Notes: generated by a model not told the origin, from the sequence alone. 64,000 nucleotides of DNA from Paracoccaceae bacterium (GCA_019454225.1 CP075370.1:4086001-4150000), one strand, 5' to 3'. Shown: positions 20,801 to 29,949, counted from the first letter of the stretch. Program-made: numbers and translations.

Positions 20801-23800
20801 CGCCGTCGGTCCCCGTGATGGCGTCGCCACCCGCGCCGCCCAGGATCGCCAGCACGTCGGTCGCGCTGTTGCCCGTGGCCTGCGCGTCGAAGGTGACGGC
20901 TCCGGTCAGGTTCTGCAGGTTGAAGTCGGTGCCGACGTTGGTGAACGTGTTGTCGGTGATCCCGGTGATCGCCCCCGCCGCCGGAACGCCCAGCGAGATG
21001 CCGGAACCCGAGTTGACGAAGGTGTTGTTGCTGATCGTGGTGGTGCTGTCGTTCCAGCCTTCCTGGTTGATGGCGGACCGGGTCTCGTCGAAGGTGTTGC
21101 CGTCGATCAGCAGTGTCGCGCCGTTGACGTTCGACCAGATGCCGCGGCCCCAGGCCGCCTCAGGCAGCAGATTGACCCCGTTGACGAAGTTGCCGACCCC
21201 GGTGATCAGGTTGTTGGTGATCGTCAGCGATCCGGTCGTCAGAACCGTCGTGTAGATCGCCTTGTCCCAGCTACCGCCGGTCGAGGCCCCCTGCACCGCG
21301 CTCTGGAACACGGTGTTGGTGATCACGTGGCCACCGCCCGTGGTGATGTAGAGCACGTTCACTTCGCCCCGCGCCGGTGAGGTCGGCACGTCATGCAGGA
21401 ACATCATCCCGTCCAGCGTCACGGGACCGGCGGCGTTGATCACCATCGTGCCGTCGATCACCGACTCCGCCACGCGGCCGGGGTCCGTGCCCGCAAGGCC
21501 CGCATTGGCACCGATGATGGTGACCGCCGCGCTCACGGTCAGGTTCTCGGCATAGCTGCCGGCCCCCACCATGATCTCGTCGCCGTCCACCGCGTCGCCC
21601 AGTGCCGCGCCGATGGTGGCATAGTCGGTCGACCCGTCGTCCACCAGGAACACATCCAGATCGCCAAAGTCCAGCCGCCCGGCATTCGTCACCTCGGTGA
21701 CATCGCCAGACGCGATATGCGTGACGATCGCGGTGGTGCCGTCCCAGGTCACGGTATAGTCGACCCGGTCACCCGCGAAGCTGACCGTGTCAACACCCGC
21801 ACCGCCGTCGATGCTGTCGTTGCCGCCGCCGCCCGCGATGGTGTCGTTGCCGCCACCGCCCGAGATGTCGTCGGCATGCGCGGTGCCGATGATGGTGTTC
21901 GCGGCCGCGTTGCCGACAACGGTCAGCCCGTTGTCCACCGCCGACAGGTCAAGGTTCATCGCCACGTTGTCGTGGTTCACCACGCCGATCAGGCCGCCGT
22001 AGTTGATCGTCGCCGTGCCCAGCGCCACCTGCTCGACATTCGTGACATCGGCCGACAGCGTCAGGGTATCCGCCACAATCGACTGGAAGAACACCGTATC
22101 GGTGTCGCCGCCGCCATCCACGCTCTCGCCCGCCGCGAACTCGGCGCCCGAGGTGTAGACGAACACGTCATTGCCGTCGCCACCCTTCAGGTCATCGGCT
22201 CCGCCACGGCCATAGATCAGGTCGTTGCCGTCCGAACCGGTGATCGCGTCGTCGGTCGCCAGCCCCTGCAGCTCGACAATCTCGCCGGCCGAGCTGTTCA
22301 CCCCGACAAAGCCCGAGGACAGGTCGATGGGCCCGCTGACTCCGTCGAAGTTGACCAGTGCCCAGGGCGCGTAGGCGTTGATGTCCAGATCGCTGATCGT
22401 CATCCCGCCCAGGAAGCTGCCGATGGTGTAGAACGACACGGCATCGCTGCTGTAGCGCCCCGTCACCGTCACGTCGTTCAGGACCAGCGCGCCTGCGTCC
22501 GCATAGCCGCCCACGCCGGGCGTGCCGACGCGGATGCCCGTGACCGAAAACGCCTTGTCGGCATTCACCGGCGCGCCATTGGTATTGACCGAGCCGCCAC
22601 GGAAGGTCGCATCCCCCTGGTCGGTGGCCGTGCTGGCCATCGTCACGCCATCCACGGTCAGGTTTCCGTTGAACCCGAACAGGTTCACATGGCCATGCCC
22701 GCGCGCGCCCGAATAGAACTCGCCGTTGGTCGAGAAGTCCGAGTCGACGATCGAGATGTTGCCGACCGTGTTCGGGTTGATCGGATTCGAGCCGTTCGCC
22801 GGGTGCATGTAGAACAGGCCGTTCGCCCGCGCGTTCGAGATCGACACCCCGTCAAGCTCGATGAACCCGCCGTTCACGCCCGGCACATCCGTCGCCGAGT
22901 TGACGATGCGGATGCCGTACTGGAACCCCGTCGCATCGATGGCGATGTTGGCAAAGCGCAGCAGGTCGTCGGTGTCCATGTCGTCGGCGACGCTGATCCA
23001 GCCCGCCAGGCTGATCCCGGCGCCCGCACCGGTCAGCGTGATCGCCCGGGCGCCCAGGTCCAGGTTCTCGGTGTAGCTGCCTTCGGCCACCAGCACCTCG
23101 TCCCCGGTCTGCGATGCCGCGATCCCGGCCTGGATGGTGCCGAACTCGGTTCCCGCCGCAACCAGCAGCACGTCCCGGTCGGTGAAATCCAGCCGCCCGG
23201 CATTCGTCACCTCGGTCACGTCGCCCGACGTGTCATGCGTGACGATGGCGGTGGTGCCATCCCACACGACAGTGTAGTCACCCCGCGCACCGGCAAAGAC
23301 CACGGTATCCAGCCCGTCGCCGCCGTCGACAGTGTCGTTGCCGCCGCCGCCATCCAGGGTGTCGTCACCCTCGCCGCCGTCGATCACGTCATCATGCGCC
23401 GTGCCGAGCAGGCTGTCGTTTCCGACGCCACCATGGATTTCCAGCGCGTTGCCGATCGCCGAGGCATCGACGCCCGCGCCGCTGCTGCTGGTGACGACAA
23501 CCGCTTCGACATCGGTCACCGTCGATTCCAGCACCAGCGTCCCGACGTCGGTGAACAGGATCGTGTCGAACCCGTCGCCGCCGTCGATGCTGTCGCCGAC
23601 ATGATGGCCAAGATCGTAGATCTCGAACTGGTCGTCGCCATCGCCACCCGACATGCTGTCGGCACCCTCGCCACCGACGATCACGTCGTCGCCGCCCTCG
23701 CCGCTCAGGCTGTCATCACCGCTGCCGCCTTCCAGATAGTCGCCGCTTGCGGACCCGACCACCGAATGCGGAACCGGCCCGTAATCCGGCGCAAAGCTCA

Positions 23801-26800
23801 CGCCCGCCGCGAAGGGATCGGTCACGTCCACGTCGGTCACGGTATTGCCGCTGACCGCGATGCTGTCCGGCGCAAGCTCGCCATAGACCGCGATGCCGAT
23901 GTCGGCATGGCTGACCGTGTTGCCGGTGATCGACCCGCCGCTGTTCGGCGTGCCGAAGTCCAGGATGTAGATGCCCACCACCTTGGCCACCGTGGTCGTG
24001 CCGTTCGTGCCGGTCAGCGTGTTGCCGGTGATGTCCAGGTCGGTGTTGCCATAGCCCAGGATCATCGACGAATAGGCCAGCGCCGGCCCGGCATAGCCGA
24101 TGGCCGAAAGCGTGCTGTTGGCGATCGTGCCGGTCGAGTTCAGCACCTGGAAGCCGTTCTGCGCGTTGATCGTCTGCGCACCGCCGCCGATCACCGTCAC
24201 CCCGTCGATATCCAGGTCGGCACGGCTGAACACGGTCGCGTTCTTCTGGAAATCGTCGATCGTGCCGCCATGCATGAAGAAGGTCAGCAGGTTGCTGTTG
24301 TCGACCTGCAGCGCCACGCCACGCTGGACGCCGCTGACAACGTCAAAGCCGTCGTCTGTGGTGCCGCCCGCATAGGGATCGCGCACCCCGGTGATGTTCA
24401 CCTCGTCCAGTCCGCCCGAGGCGTCGCGGAAGTACACGCCCGTGAACTGCGCCTGCCCGGCGCCGCCGCCCTCGCTGACCGTGTTGCCACGCCCGTCGCC
24501 ATCCACGGTCATGTCGCGCAGGACCACGTTGCTGGCGTCCAGAACCGTGATGACCGAATGCATCTCGCGGTCCGACGACGACCGCGCGGTTTCCTCCACA
24601 TCCGCCGGCGCGCGCACCGTCACCGTCCCGCCGGTGCCCCGGACCGTCAGGTTGTCCAGACCGTCGATGACCACCTGCTCAACATAGGTGCCCGCATGGA
24701 CGATGATCTCGTCGCCGCCACCGGCAGCGTCGACGGCCGACTGGATCGTGGCATATTCGTCCGAGGTGGTCGCCACCAGGTAGACGCTCGTCAGGTCGAA
24801 CACCAGACGCCCGGCATCCGTGACCTCGGTCACGTCGCCCGTCAGCGTGTCTGTCACCACGGCCGTCGTGCCATCCCAGGTGATCGTGTAGCTGTCCCGT
24901 GCACCGGCAAAGACCACCACATCCATCCCCGCGCCCGCGTCGATCGTGTCCTGGCCGGCGCTGGCGATGATGGTGTCGTCACCCTCGCCGGTCTCGATCC
25001 GGTTGTCGGCATCCGAGCCGGTCACCAGATCGGCGCCGCCGCCGGTCTTGACGTTCTCGATCGCGGTCAGCGCGGCCGTGAAGGCCCCCGTCACGGCGCC
25101 GGTATCAAGGTTCGCCTGCACCGCGCCCGCGGCGGCCGAGGCATCGAATGTGTCCGACCCCTCGCGCCCGTCGATCACATCGCTGCCGCCCGAGGCGATG
25201 AACGTGTTGTCGTCCGTACTGCCGAAAAGCGCGTCATTGCCCGCCGACCCGCGCACGTTCTCGATGCTGGTCAGCGAATCGATGCCCGTCGCGGTCGAAA
25301 ACGCATTGCCGGTCTCAAGGTCCACCAGCGATCCGCCGGCGCCCGCCGCCGTCATGTCCAGCGTGTCGTCGCCGCCCAGTCCGTCGATGGTGTCGTTGCC
25401 TGCATCAGCGATGAACGTGTCATCGTTTGCCGTGCCGACAAGGTTGTCGTTGCCCGGGGTCCCTGTGATGGGGGCAAAGATCGGCCCGCCGCCTGCCAGC
25501 ACGAGCGTGCCGGACAGGAACGGGACGCCATTGATGGTGTTGACTTCCAGCAGCGCATCGACGCCGGTCTCGTTGAACAGGGTGACGGCACCCGTCAGTT
25601 CGTTGTCCTCGATCGTCACGCTGGCAAATCCGGCACCGGCCGCGCCGTGCGGCCCGTGCCCGGGCGCCAGAAGTATACCTGCGCCAGGACCGTTGAAGGT
25701 GTTTTCGCTCACCGTGCCGCCGACAGCCGTCTCCCACAAACGCAGGCCATACTCGGTGTTGGAAAAACTGTTGTCGGTGATCGTGGCACCCCCGCCGACG
25801 GTCTGGATGCCACGCAGGCCATTGAACTCGTTGCCGTCGATGGTGACATAGGACACGTTCGCACCGGCACCGGCGGCGATCAAGACACCCTGACCCGACA
25901 ACGCATTGAAGACATTGCCCTCGATAGTCGCGGCCGTGATGTTGCCGTTCTGGATATGCACGCCGCGCGGCGCCACGATCGTGCTGTCCGTCACAGTGAT
26001 GCTATGCAGGTTCGTCAAGATCCCGACGGTCTGGATCGCGTAGGTCTGCGTCGACTCGATGATCGTGTTCTGGATCGTCAGCGCGCCGTTGATCCGGATG
26101 TTGGAAAGGCCGTTTCCGCCCTCGATGCGCAGTCCGTCAAGGGTCAGGCCGGTCACCTGCGCCGAACTGCCCCCGAAGGTGAACCCGCCGACAATGATCG
26201 ACTCGTCGTCCTCGCTCGAGATGTCACGGGTGCCGCCGACACCGGCCGAAACGCCCGCCTGCGCGCCAAGAAAGGTCAGACCCGTGGTGCCAACAAGGTC
26301 GACCACTTCGGTGAACGTGCCCACGCCCAACTGGATCGTCTCTCCCGCCGCCGCGGCGTTGACCGCCGCCTGGATCGACATGCCCTCCAGCACGACAAAC
26401 ACGCGCGCGCCGACCGTGTCTCCGATCTGGATGAGTTCGACGCTGTTCAGCACCAGGTCGCCCGCCTCGACCGCGTCGGCAACCTGCTGCGCCGTCGTGG
26501 CACCGTCCAGAACCACGGTATCGGTGCCGCCCGCGCCGTTGACCGTATCGGTCAGGTCGATCACGAACGTATCGTTTCCGGCGGTGCCGTTCAGCACGTC
26601 GGCATTCACCGTGCCGGTGATCGCCTGACCCGGGGTCGCGCCGTAGATCGTCACCGGATCGGCGCTGCTGTCGAAGCTGTTGGCGCCGACGGTGTCGCCG
26701 ACGTTCACGTCCAGCCCCGAAGCCCCCACCCCGATATGCTCGAGGGCCGAGTTCGCAAAGTCATTGCCGCTCACGTCTCCGGAAACCGGATAGTCCAGCG

Positions 26801-27353
26801 ACATGCCGACATTGTTGCCGTCAAAGCTGTTGCCGGTCACGCTGACGCCCGTGGCGCCGGGATTGAAATAGATGCCGGTGGCCCAGCCGGTAAAGCTCGA
26901 TCCCGTCACCGACAGGCCCGCACCGTCATTGATCTCGGTAATGATCGCGCGGAAGTTGCTCGGACCGGCGTCACGCTCGAACACCGAATTCGCGATGCTC
27001 ACGTTCTCGGCCCGGACATAGATGCCGGCGTTCTGGCCCAGGATGTTGCCGCCGTTCAGCACCGAGATGCCGTCGATCACCGTGCCATCCGCCTGCACGT
27101 CGATCCGGCCCTCGATCACCGTCTCGGCGCCCCGCGGGCCGTCATGCGCGACGCCCTCGTTCGCGCCCAGCAGCCGGATGCCGCCCCGCGTGATCGCCAG
27201 ATTCTCGGTGTAGGTTCCGGAAACAATCTGGATATCGACCTCGGCATCTCCGGAATAGGTGGTTCCGGCGGCCGCAAGGGCAGCGGCAATGGTGTTGAAG
27301 GTCAAACCACCCTCTACCGCGCTTGCATCGACTGTGAGGATTACATCGGCCAT
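17808..27353 (-). CDS. Giant calcium-binding RTX / right-handed beta-helix protein (3181 aa)
   Basis: A predicted secreted adhesin or surface protein. Six beta-helix modules, each opening with a motif like YATIQSAVDAAGGGDEIIV then GTYxENL and a LxGAxAG turn, start near residues 18, 324, 867, 1402, 1910 and 2282. Blocks of RTX nonapeptides (GGxGxDxLx) separate most of them, and three modules share a linker (FAG-x-DYTVTWDGTTAIVT, then GDVTEVTNAGRLDF) near 842, 1380 and 1887. A cadherin-like domain (about 2782-2892), a second cadherin-type repeat (about 2893-2993) and a final RTX block (about 3014-3098) precede a C-terminal type I secretion region ending DDLIL. There is no N-terminal signal peptide, as expected for ABC-type export. 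No HlyB/HlyD/TolC genes are in the window. AGGGAG precedes the ATG at 27353. The ligand is unknown; a polysaccharide-binding or lyase-like beta helix is possible. Confidence 0.9.
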   Translation of the reverse strand: MADVILTVDASAVEGGLTFNTIAAALAAAGTTYSGDAEVDIQIVSGTYTENLAITRGGIRLLGANEGVAHDGPRGAETVIEGRIDVQADGTVIDGISVLNGGNILGQNAGIYVRAENVSIANSVFERDAGPSNFRAIITEINDGAGLSVTGSSFTGWATGIYFNPGATGVSVTGNSFDGNNVGMSLDYPVSGDVSGNDFANSALEHIGVGASGLDVNVGDTVGANSFDSSADPVTIYGATPGQAITGTVNADVLNGTAGNDTFVIDLTDTVNGAGGTDTVVLDGATTAQQVADAVEAGDLVLNSVELIQIGDTVGARVFVVLEGMSIQAAVNAAAAGETIQLGVGTFTEVVDLVGTTGLTFLGAQAGVSAGVGGTRDISSEDDESIIVGGFTFGGSSAQVTGLTLDGLRIEGGNGLSNIRINGALTIQNTIIESTQTYAIQTVGILTNLHSITVTDSTIVAPRGVHIQNGNITAATIEGNVFNALSGQGVLIAAGAGANVSYVTIDGNEFNGLRGIQTVGGGATITDNSFSNTEYGLRLWETAVGGTVSENTFNGPGAGILLAPGHGPHGAAGAGFASVTIEDNELTGAVTLFNETGVDALLEVNTINGVPFLSGTLVLAGGGPIFAPITGTPGNDNLVGTANDDTFIADAGNDTIDGLGGDDTLDMTAAGAGGSLVDLETGNAFSTATGIDSLTSIENVRGSAGNDALFGSTDDNTFIASGGSDVIDGREGSDTFDASAAAGAVQANLDTGAVTGAFTAALTAIENVKTGGGADLVTGSDADNRIETGEGDDTIIASAGQDTIDAGAGMDVVVFAGARDSYTITWDGTTAVVTDTLTGDVTEVTDAGRLVFDLTSVYLVATTSDEYATIQSAVDAAGGGDEIIVHAGTYVEQVVIDGLDNLTVRGTGGTVTVRAPADVEETARSSSDREMHSVITVLDASNVVLRDMTVDGDGRGNTVSEGGGAGQAQFTGVYFRDASGGLDEVNITGVRDPYAGGTTDDGFDVVSGVQRGVALQVDNSNLLTFFMHGGTIDDFQKNATVFSRADLDIDGVTVIGGGAQTINAQNGFQVLNSTGTIANSTLSAIGYAGPALAYSSMILGYGNTDLDITGNTLTGTNGTTTVAKVVGIYILDFGTPNSGGSITGNTVSHADIGIAVYGELAPDSIAVSGNTVTDVDVTDPFAAGVSFAPDYGPVPHSVVGSASGDYLEGGSGDDSLSGEGGDDVIVGGEGADSMSGGDGDDQFEIYDLGHHVGDSIDGGDGFDTILFTDVGTLVLESTVTDVEAVVVTSSSGAGVDASAIGNALEIHGGVGNDSLLGTAHDDVIDGGEGDDTLDGGGGNDTVDGGDGLDTVVFAGARGDYTVVWDGTTAIVTHDTSGDVTEVTNAGRLDFTDRDVLLVAAGTEFGTIQAGIAASQTGDEVLVAEGSYTENLDLGARAITLTGAGAGISLAGWISVADDMDTDDLLRFANIAIDATGFQYGIRIVNSATDVPGVNGGFIELDGVSISNARANGLFYMHPANGSNPINPNTVGNISIVDSDFSTNGEFYSGARGHGHVNLFGFNGNLTVDGVTMASTATDQGDATFRGGSVNTNGAPVNADKAFSVTGIRVGTPGVGGYADAGALVLNDVTVTGRYSSDAVSFYTIGSFLGGMTISDLDINAYAPWALVNFDGVSGPIDLSSGFVGVNSSAGEIVELQGLATDDAITGSDGNDLIYGRGGADDLKGGDGNDVFVYTSGAEFAAGESVDGGGDTDTVFFQSIVADTLTLSADVTNVEQVALGTATINYGGLIGVVNHDNVAMNLDLSAVDNGLTVVGNAAANTIIGTAHADDISGGGGNDTIAGGGGNDSIDGGAGVDTVSFAGDRVDYTVTWDGTTAIVTHIASGDVTEVTNAGRLDFGDLDVFLVDDGSTDYATIGAALGDAVDGDEIMVGAGSYAENLTVSAAVTIIGANAGLAGTDPGRVAESVIDGTMVINAAGPVTLDGMMFLHDVPTSPARGEVNVLYITTGGGHVITNTVFQSAVQGASTGGSWDKAIYTTVLTTGSLTITNNLITGVGNFVNGVNLLPEAAWGRGIWSNVNGATLLIDGNTFDETRSAINQEGWNDSTTTISNNTFVNSGSGISLGVPAAGAITGITDNTFTNVGTDFNLQNLTGAVTFDAQATGNSATDVLAILGGAGGDAITGTDGADIIAARNGDDTVTGGEGNDTVDGGGNNDTFVVSGNVSDYTWTGAPALLVLTDGAGTDGEDTLANVEFIQFADITLSTTALFADIKLYDVDGNLLGGFATLQEAIDAATGGIGEYIEIAAGTFDGDVIVNKALDIFGAQAGVAADDGARGTGETVIGGRVQVTVDGATLDGVTLSKPSTSVDTGTGTNFTGWGGNNLTLAAGSTVTNSIIEAYGAHGGFAFGSGFVRLEGDGAAFTGNLLVAGSGYSAAADGRGVSGIWVNGAAGDAISVTGNWVQVSTGGADGIFVMGGDATVTGNAISGTHAGFVAWGAYGPLVFTDNTITGVTADTIRILGSSLNPTVVVEDNTVPGTVPMPFTVTGDTTLEGGDGDDILTMGTGSGTFDAGDGTDTVAFLQATEADLAAGTATGGGSLSFTSVENLSGSSQDDNLRGDGGSNLLQGGDGNDTLAGRGGDDTMNGGSGSDTADFSESNAAVFANLGLGVAFGSDIGNNVLISVENLVGGAGNDALVGANGGHILDGGAGNDTLTGGTGNDTLIGGSGNNALFGGAGTDTGIFDLDWAMYAISESGGVYTLSDGTHTTTATSVENFVFNDVTLAAADLLNVAPDDILFDDDTPSVDENADGADITRLGATDPNAADTVTLTVDDPRFEIVAAAGPGLPWMLRLVAGETLDHETEPTVQVTITATDAGGLTREEVLTITVNDQNDPPGGGIGLAVWTPDTVEAGARGARLFPEAGIIDPDGDDLSYTLLTGPEAGRLLLNGVEVMVDDILTQAQFEAMVYETTEASGSYTANFEVSDGDFGVPLTVSLNVQAGISAIYEGTSSADIIDGASGSDTIFGRQGADELYGGSGADRLLGGGGVDTLYGGSGNDRLFGGAAIDVLYGGDGNDFLDGGTGRDSLYGGSGADTFILKVTPGTFDNVPRLHVMDFEQGIDKIDLSAFDLTFIGSAGFAASGLGQVQYSATQDWLSIDFDGDRAVDYRIQLYSGVTITEDDLIL
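18060..18315 (-). repeat. C-terminal RTX nonapeptide repeat block of the giant protein
   Basis: About nine tandem units of the form GGSGADxLx/GGxGNDxLF, calcium-binding beta-roll repeats, placed just before the export signal. Shorter blocks of the same type recur between the beta-helix modules throughout 19.2-25.4 kb. Confidence 0.9.
21667..23232 (-). repeat. Near-identical DNA copies of the inter-module linker
   Basis: The segments at 21667-21712 and 23184-23232 are almost identical in DNA as well as protein (encoding GDVTEVTNAGRLDF); a third, more diverged copy is at about 24805-24850. This suggests recent duplication within the gene. Confidence 0.75.
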
Positions 27354-27690
27354 CTGGAAAACTCCCTTGATCCGGCGGGAATGATCCAGTCATCGAACAT
27401 ACTATGTTCATTGGCAAAAAACCGGATTCAACCGGCTCGCCTGACCTCACCCACCCTGCGCAGGACGATAACAGCGCGTATTCACGATGGAAGCAGTTTG
27501 TCGGAATTTGACACTGATTTTGACAAGAATTCGGCCAGCCACGAAGTACGGAGCAGCTTGATCGCACGCGAAATTCAGGTTTATCAACCTGTGGTTATGT
27601 TTCCGCGCATGCAACAATTGCACAGGTTGCGCGGCCCGCCTGACGCTGATTCTCGACGGTCGCCCCATTCCGCCTGCCCGGCAAAATGGA
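27354..27690. promoter_or_regulatory. Leader/promoter region of the giant RTX gene
   Basis: This 337-base AT-richer stretch lies between the protease stop and the RTX gene start. It holds a perfect palindrome GAACATACTATGTTC (27395-27409), 42 bases upstream of the start codon. Further upstream is a nested inverted repeat: CAACCTGTG (27585-27593) pairs with CACAGGTTG (27621-27629) around TGCAA-CAA-TTGCA (27610-27622), and CAGGTT (27576-27581) also pairs with AACCTG (27586-27591). A terminator for the protease gene plus an operator for the RTX gene is the simplest interpretation. I see no coding sequence. Confidence 0.5.
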
Positions 27691-29949
27691 TCACCACATC
27701 AGGAAGGCATCGTCGGCCGGAACGAATCCCGGCATGTCGATCTGCATATCGGCCTGGCCGTCGCCATCAATGTCCAGCAGCAGCCGCTGCTGCTTGGTGA
27801 CAAAGCGCAACTCTCCGGCCTGACCCGAGAATTGCGACATGCCGATGAAACGCAATGGCGCGTCGAATCCCTCGAACAGGATGCGGTCCCCGGCGTCGAA
27901 ATCGGTGATCCGGTCGCGCATCCCGTCGGGCGGCGCATCGCCCGGGCGGAACACGAACACATCCGCCCCCGCGCCGCCGGTCAGGATGTCGCGTCCCGCG
28001 CCGCCGATCAGCCGGTCGTCGCCGTCGCCACCGTTCAGCCGGTCGTCGCCGTCGCCGCCCGACAGCACGTCGTTCCCGCCGCCGCCCCAGAGCCGGTCGT
28101 CGCCCGCACCGCCCAGCAGCGTGTCGAGGCCATTCCCGCCGTAAAGCCAGTCGTCGCCCGCGCCGCCCTCGATCAGGTCGTGGCCCGCCATGCCCTCGAT
28201 CGTGTCCGCGCCGGCATCGCCCTTCAGCACGTCGCCGCCGCGTCCGCCGCGCAGGCCGTCGTCGCCCGCCCCGCCGATCACCCGGCCAAAGGCGCTGCCC
28301 AGCGCAAACCCCGCGCCGTCCAGCGATCCCGTCCCGGTCATCAGGTCCACCACGACCGCGCCCCGCGCCGCCGCAAAGTTCAGCGTGCCCGGCCCGTCCG
28401 CCTCATGCGCGATGACGCCCCGCGACGCGTCGGCGCCCGCCAGCGCCGCCCAGGCGTCGGTGAAATAGCGGATCCCGTCATCGCCCCCCGCATCGCCGTG
28501 CAGCCGCAGTTCGGCCGCCTCGACGGTGATCGCCCCGGTTCCCGCCGGATGCGCCAGCACCACGGTCCAGTCCCCCGCGATGTCCTCGCCCCAGGTCGCC
28601 GCACTGGTAAAGGTAAAGTCCAGCCGCGTGGTGCTGCCCACGATCGACATGTTCGGCGCGATCACCACCGATGTCCCGGAGGGCGAGATCAGGGTGACCG
28701 ACAGTGTCTTCAGCGCCGCATCGGTCAGCGTCAGGCTCAGTTCCACCCATTCCAGGCGCAGACCCCCGGCAGGGGCGGCCACGGTGGCGGTCAGCCGGTG
28801 TTCCAGCGGGTCCGGCACGGCCCCGGTGCCCTGCATCGTCACGGCAAGGCTCGCCTCGGTCGCCGCCGTCCCGCCGCCCGCGTGGTGGCTGGCCAGCCGC
28901 ACCGCCGCCTCGGCATCCAGCAGCCCGAACCCGGCATCGCGGCTGAACACCATCCCCCCGCCGTTCACCGCCTGCCCGGCATTGGCCGTGCCGGGCGAGG
29001 TCGCGATGGGCCGCGCGGTGATCGCCAGGATTTCCTGCACGTCCCGATAGCCAAGGTGCGGCGCAACCTCCAGCATCAGCGCCACGGTGCCGGTGACCAG
29101 CGGCGCCGAGAACGACGTGCCCGTGGCCCAGGCACGGCCCGTCGCATCGGCCGTCAGGCCGTCGGTGGTCGCCAGGCCCTGCCCGGGCGCCACCAGCAGC
29201 AGGTTGGCCCCGGGGCTGGAAAAGCTCGCCACCTTGCCGGTCGCGTCGGTGGCACCGACCGCGATGGTCTGGCGGGCGTTCGTCAGGTTGTGAAAGTTGG
29301 AATCATCGCCGTGGTTGACGCCGGTCTTGGTCATCCGGCCGTTGCCGCCCGCGAACACCCACACCGTGCCCAGGCCCCCGCGCCCGTCCTGCGCGCCGTC
29401 GAGGATGGCGTTGGCAACCGGCTGGTAGGCGGCCGACCGGAAGTTGTCGGCGAAGGCGCGCGACCATCCCCAGCTGTTGTTCGACACGTCGAACAGCGCC
29501 TGCCGCCCCAGCGCCGCCGCCATGACCGAGACCGACGGCTGCACCGAGAAATCCATGCGTTCCGAAACCACCTGCGCGCCGGTCGCGACGCCAAGGCCGC
29601 CGATCGCATTGTCCAGCCGCCCGGCGACCAGTCCGGCCACCCGCGTCCCGTGCGGATCGGTCAGCAGGCCGGTCGCGGCGGTGGCGGTCTGCCCCGGCAC
29701 GAAATCGGAATGCGCCGTGTTGATGCCGGTATCCAGCAGGCCGACGCGCACGCCCTGCCCCAGCGCCAGCTGCCACGCCCCCAGGATGCCCGCGCCGCCC
29801 TGCGCGGGGTCCAGCAGGAACCAGAACGGTGTCTCGCCGGGCAGGGGTGCGACAGGCCCCGACACCGACATCAGCACAGGCCCGTCGCCCTCCTCCGGTA
29901 GCGGATTCTGGGCGTCCTGGGCATCACTCTGGAAAGACGTATCGGGCAT
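27691..29949 (-). CDS. Kexin-like S8 serine protease with P domain and RTX repeats
   Basis: A 752-residue exported subtilase. The catalytic triad is Asp73 (LLDTG), His100 (DPHGTRVAG) and Ser279 (GTSFSAP), with oxyanion Asn203 (GGNG). The SNNSWGW motif near 156-162 is characteristic of the kexin/proprotein-convertase branch. A P (Homo B) domain follows at about 385-490, then RTX repeats at about 535-660 and a C-terminal type I secretion tail. There is no signal peptide and almost no propeptide (about 40 residues). The family cleaves at basic or specific sites; the neighbouring giant RTX protein is a possible substrate. The ATG at 29949 lacks a good ribosome site and lies inside a 24-base-period repeat, so the start is uncertain. 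Confidence 0.88.
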   Translation of the reverse strand: MPDTSFQSDAQDAQNPLPEEGDGPVLMSVSGPVAPLPGETPFWFLLDPAQGGAGILGAWQLALGQGVRVGLLDTGINTAHSDFVPGQTATAATGLLTDPHGTRVAGLVAGRLDNAIGGLGVATGAQVVSERMDFSVQPSVSVMAAALGRQALFDVSNNSWGWSRAFADNFRSAAYQPVANAILDGAQDGRGGLGTVWVFAGGNGRMTKTGVNHGDDSNFHNLTNARQTIAVGATDATGKVASFSSPGANLLLVAPGQGLATTDGLTADATGRAWATGTSFSAPLVTGTVALMLEVAPHLGYRDVQEILAITARPIATSPGTANAGQAVNGGGMVFSRDAGFGLLDAEAAVRLASHHAGGGTAATEASLAVTMQGTGAVPDPLEHRLTATVAAPAGGLRLEWVELSLTLTDAALKTLSVTLISPSGTSVVIAPNMSIVGSTTRLDFTFTSAATWGEDIAGDWTVVLAHPAGTGAITVEAAELRLHGDAGGDDGIRYFTDAWAALAGADASRGVIAHEADGPGTLNFAAARGAVVVDLMTGTGSLDGAGFALGSAFGRVIGGAGDDGLRGGRGGDVLKGDAGADTIEGMAGHDLIEGGAGDDWLYGGNGLDTLLGGAGDDRLWGGGGNDVLSGGDGDDRLNGGDGDDRLIGGAGRDILTGGAGADVFVFRPGDAPPDGMRDRITDFDAGDRILFEGFDAPLRFIGMSQFSGQAGELRFVTKQQRLLLDIDGDGQADMQIDMPGFVPADDAFLMW

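Noticed and set aside
17763-21380. Open frame of 1205 codons on the plus strand
   Set aside because: Also antisense to the RTX gene, with the same composition artefact.
27395-27409. LexA (SOS) box
   Set aside because: GAAC and GTTC are inverted here, whereas the alphaproteobacterial LexA site is a direct GTTC-N7-GTTC repeat. The downstream gene is also not an SOS gene.
21393-27800. Open frame of 2135 codons on the plus strand
   Set aside because: It is antisense to the RTX/beta-helix gene, whose translation shows clear RTX and beta-helix repeats. The plus-strand product is Arg/His/Val-rich without domains and exists because the high-GC repetitive codons leave few stops in the opposite frame.
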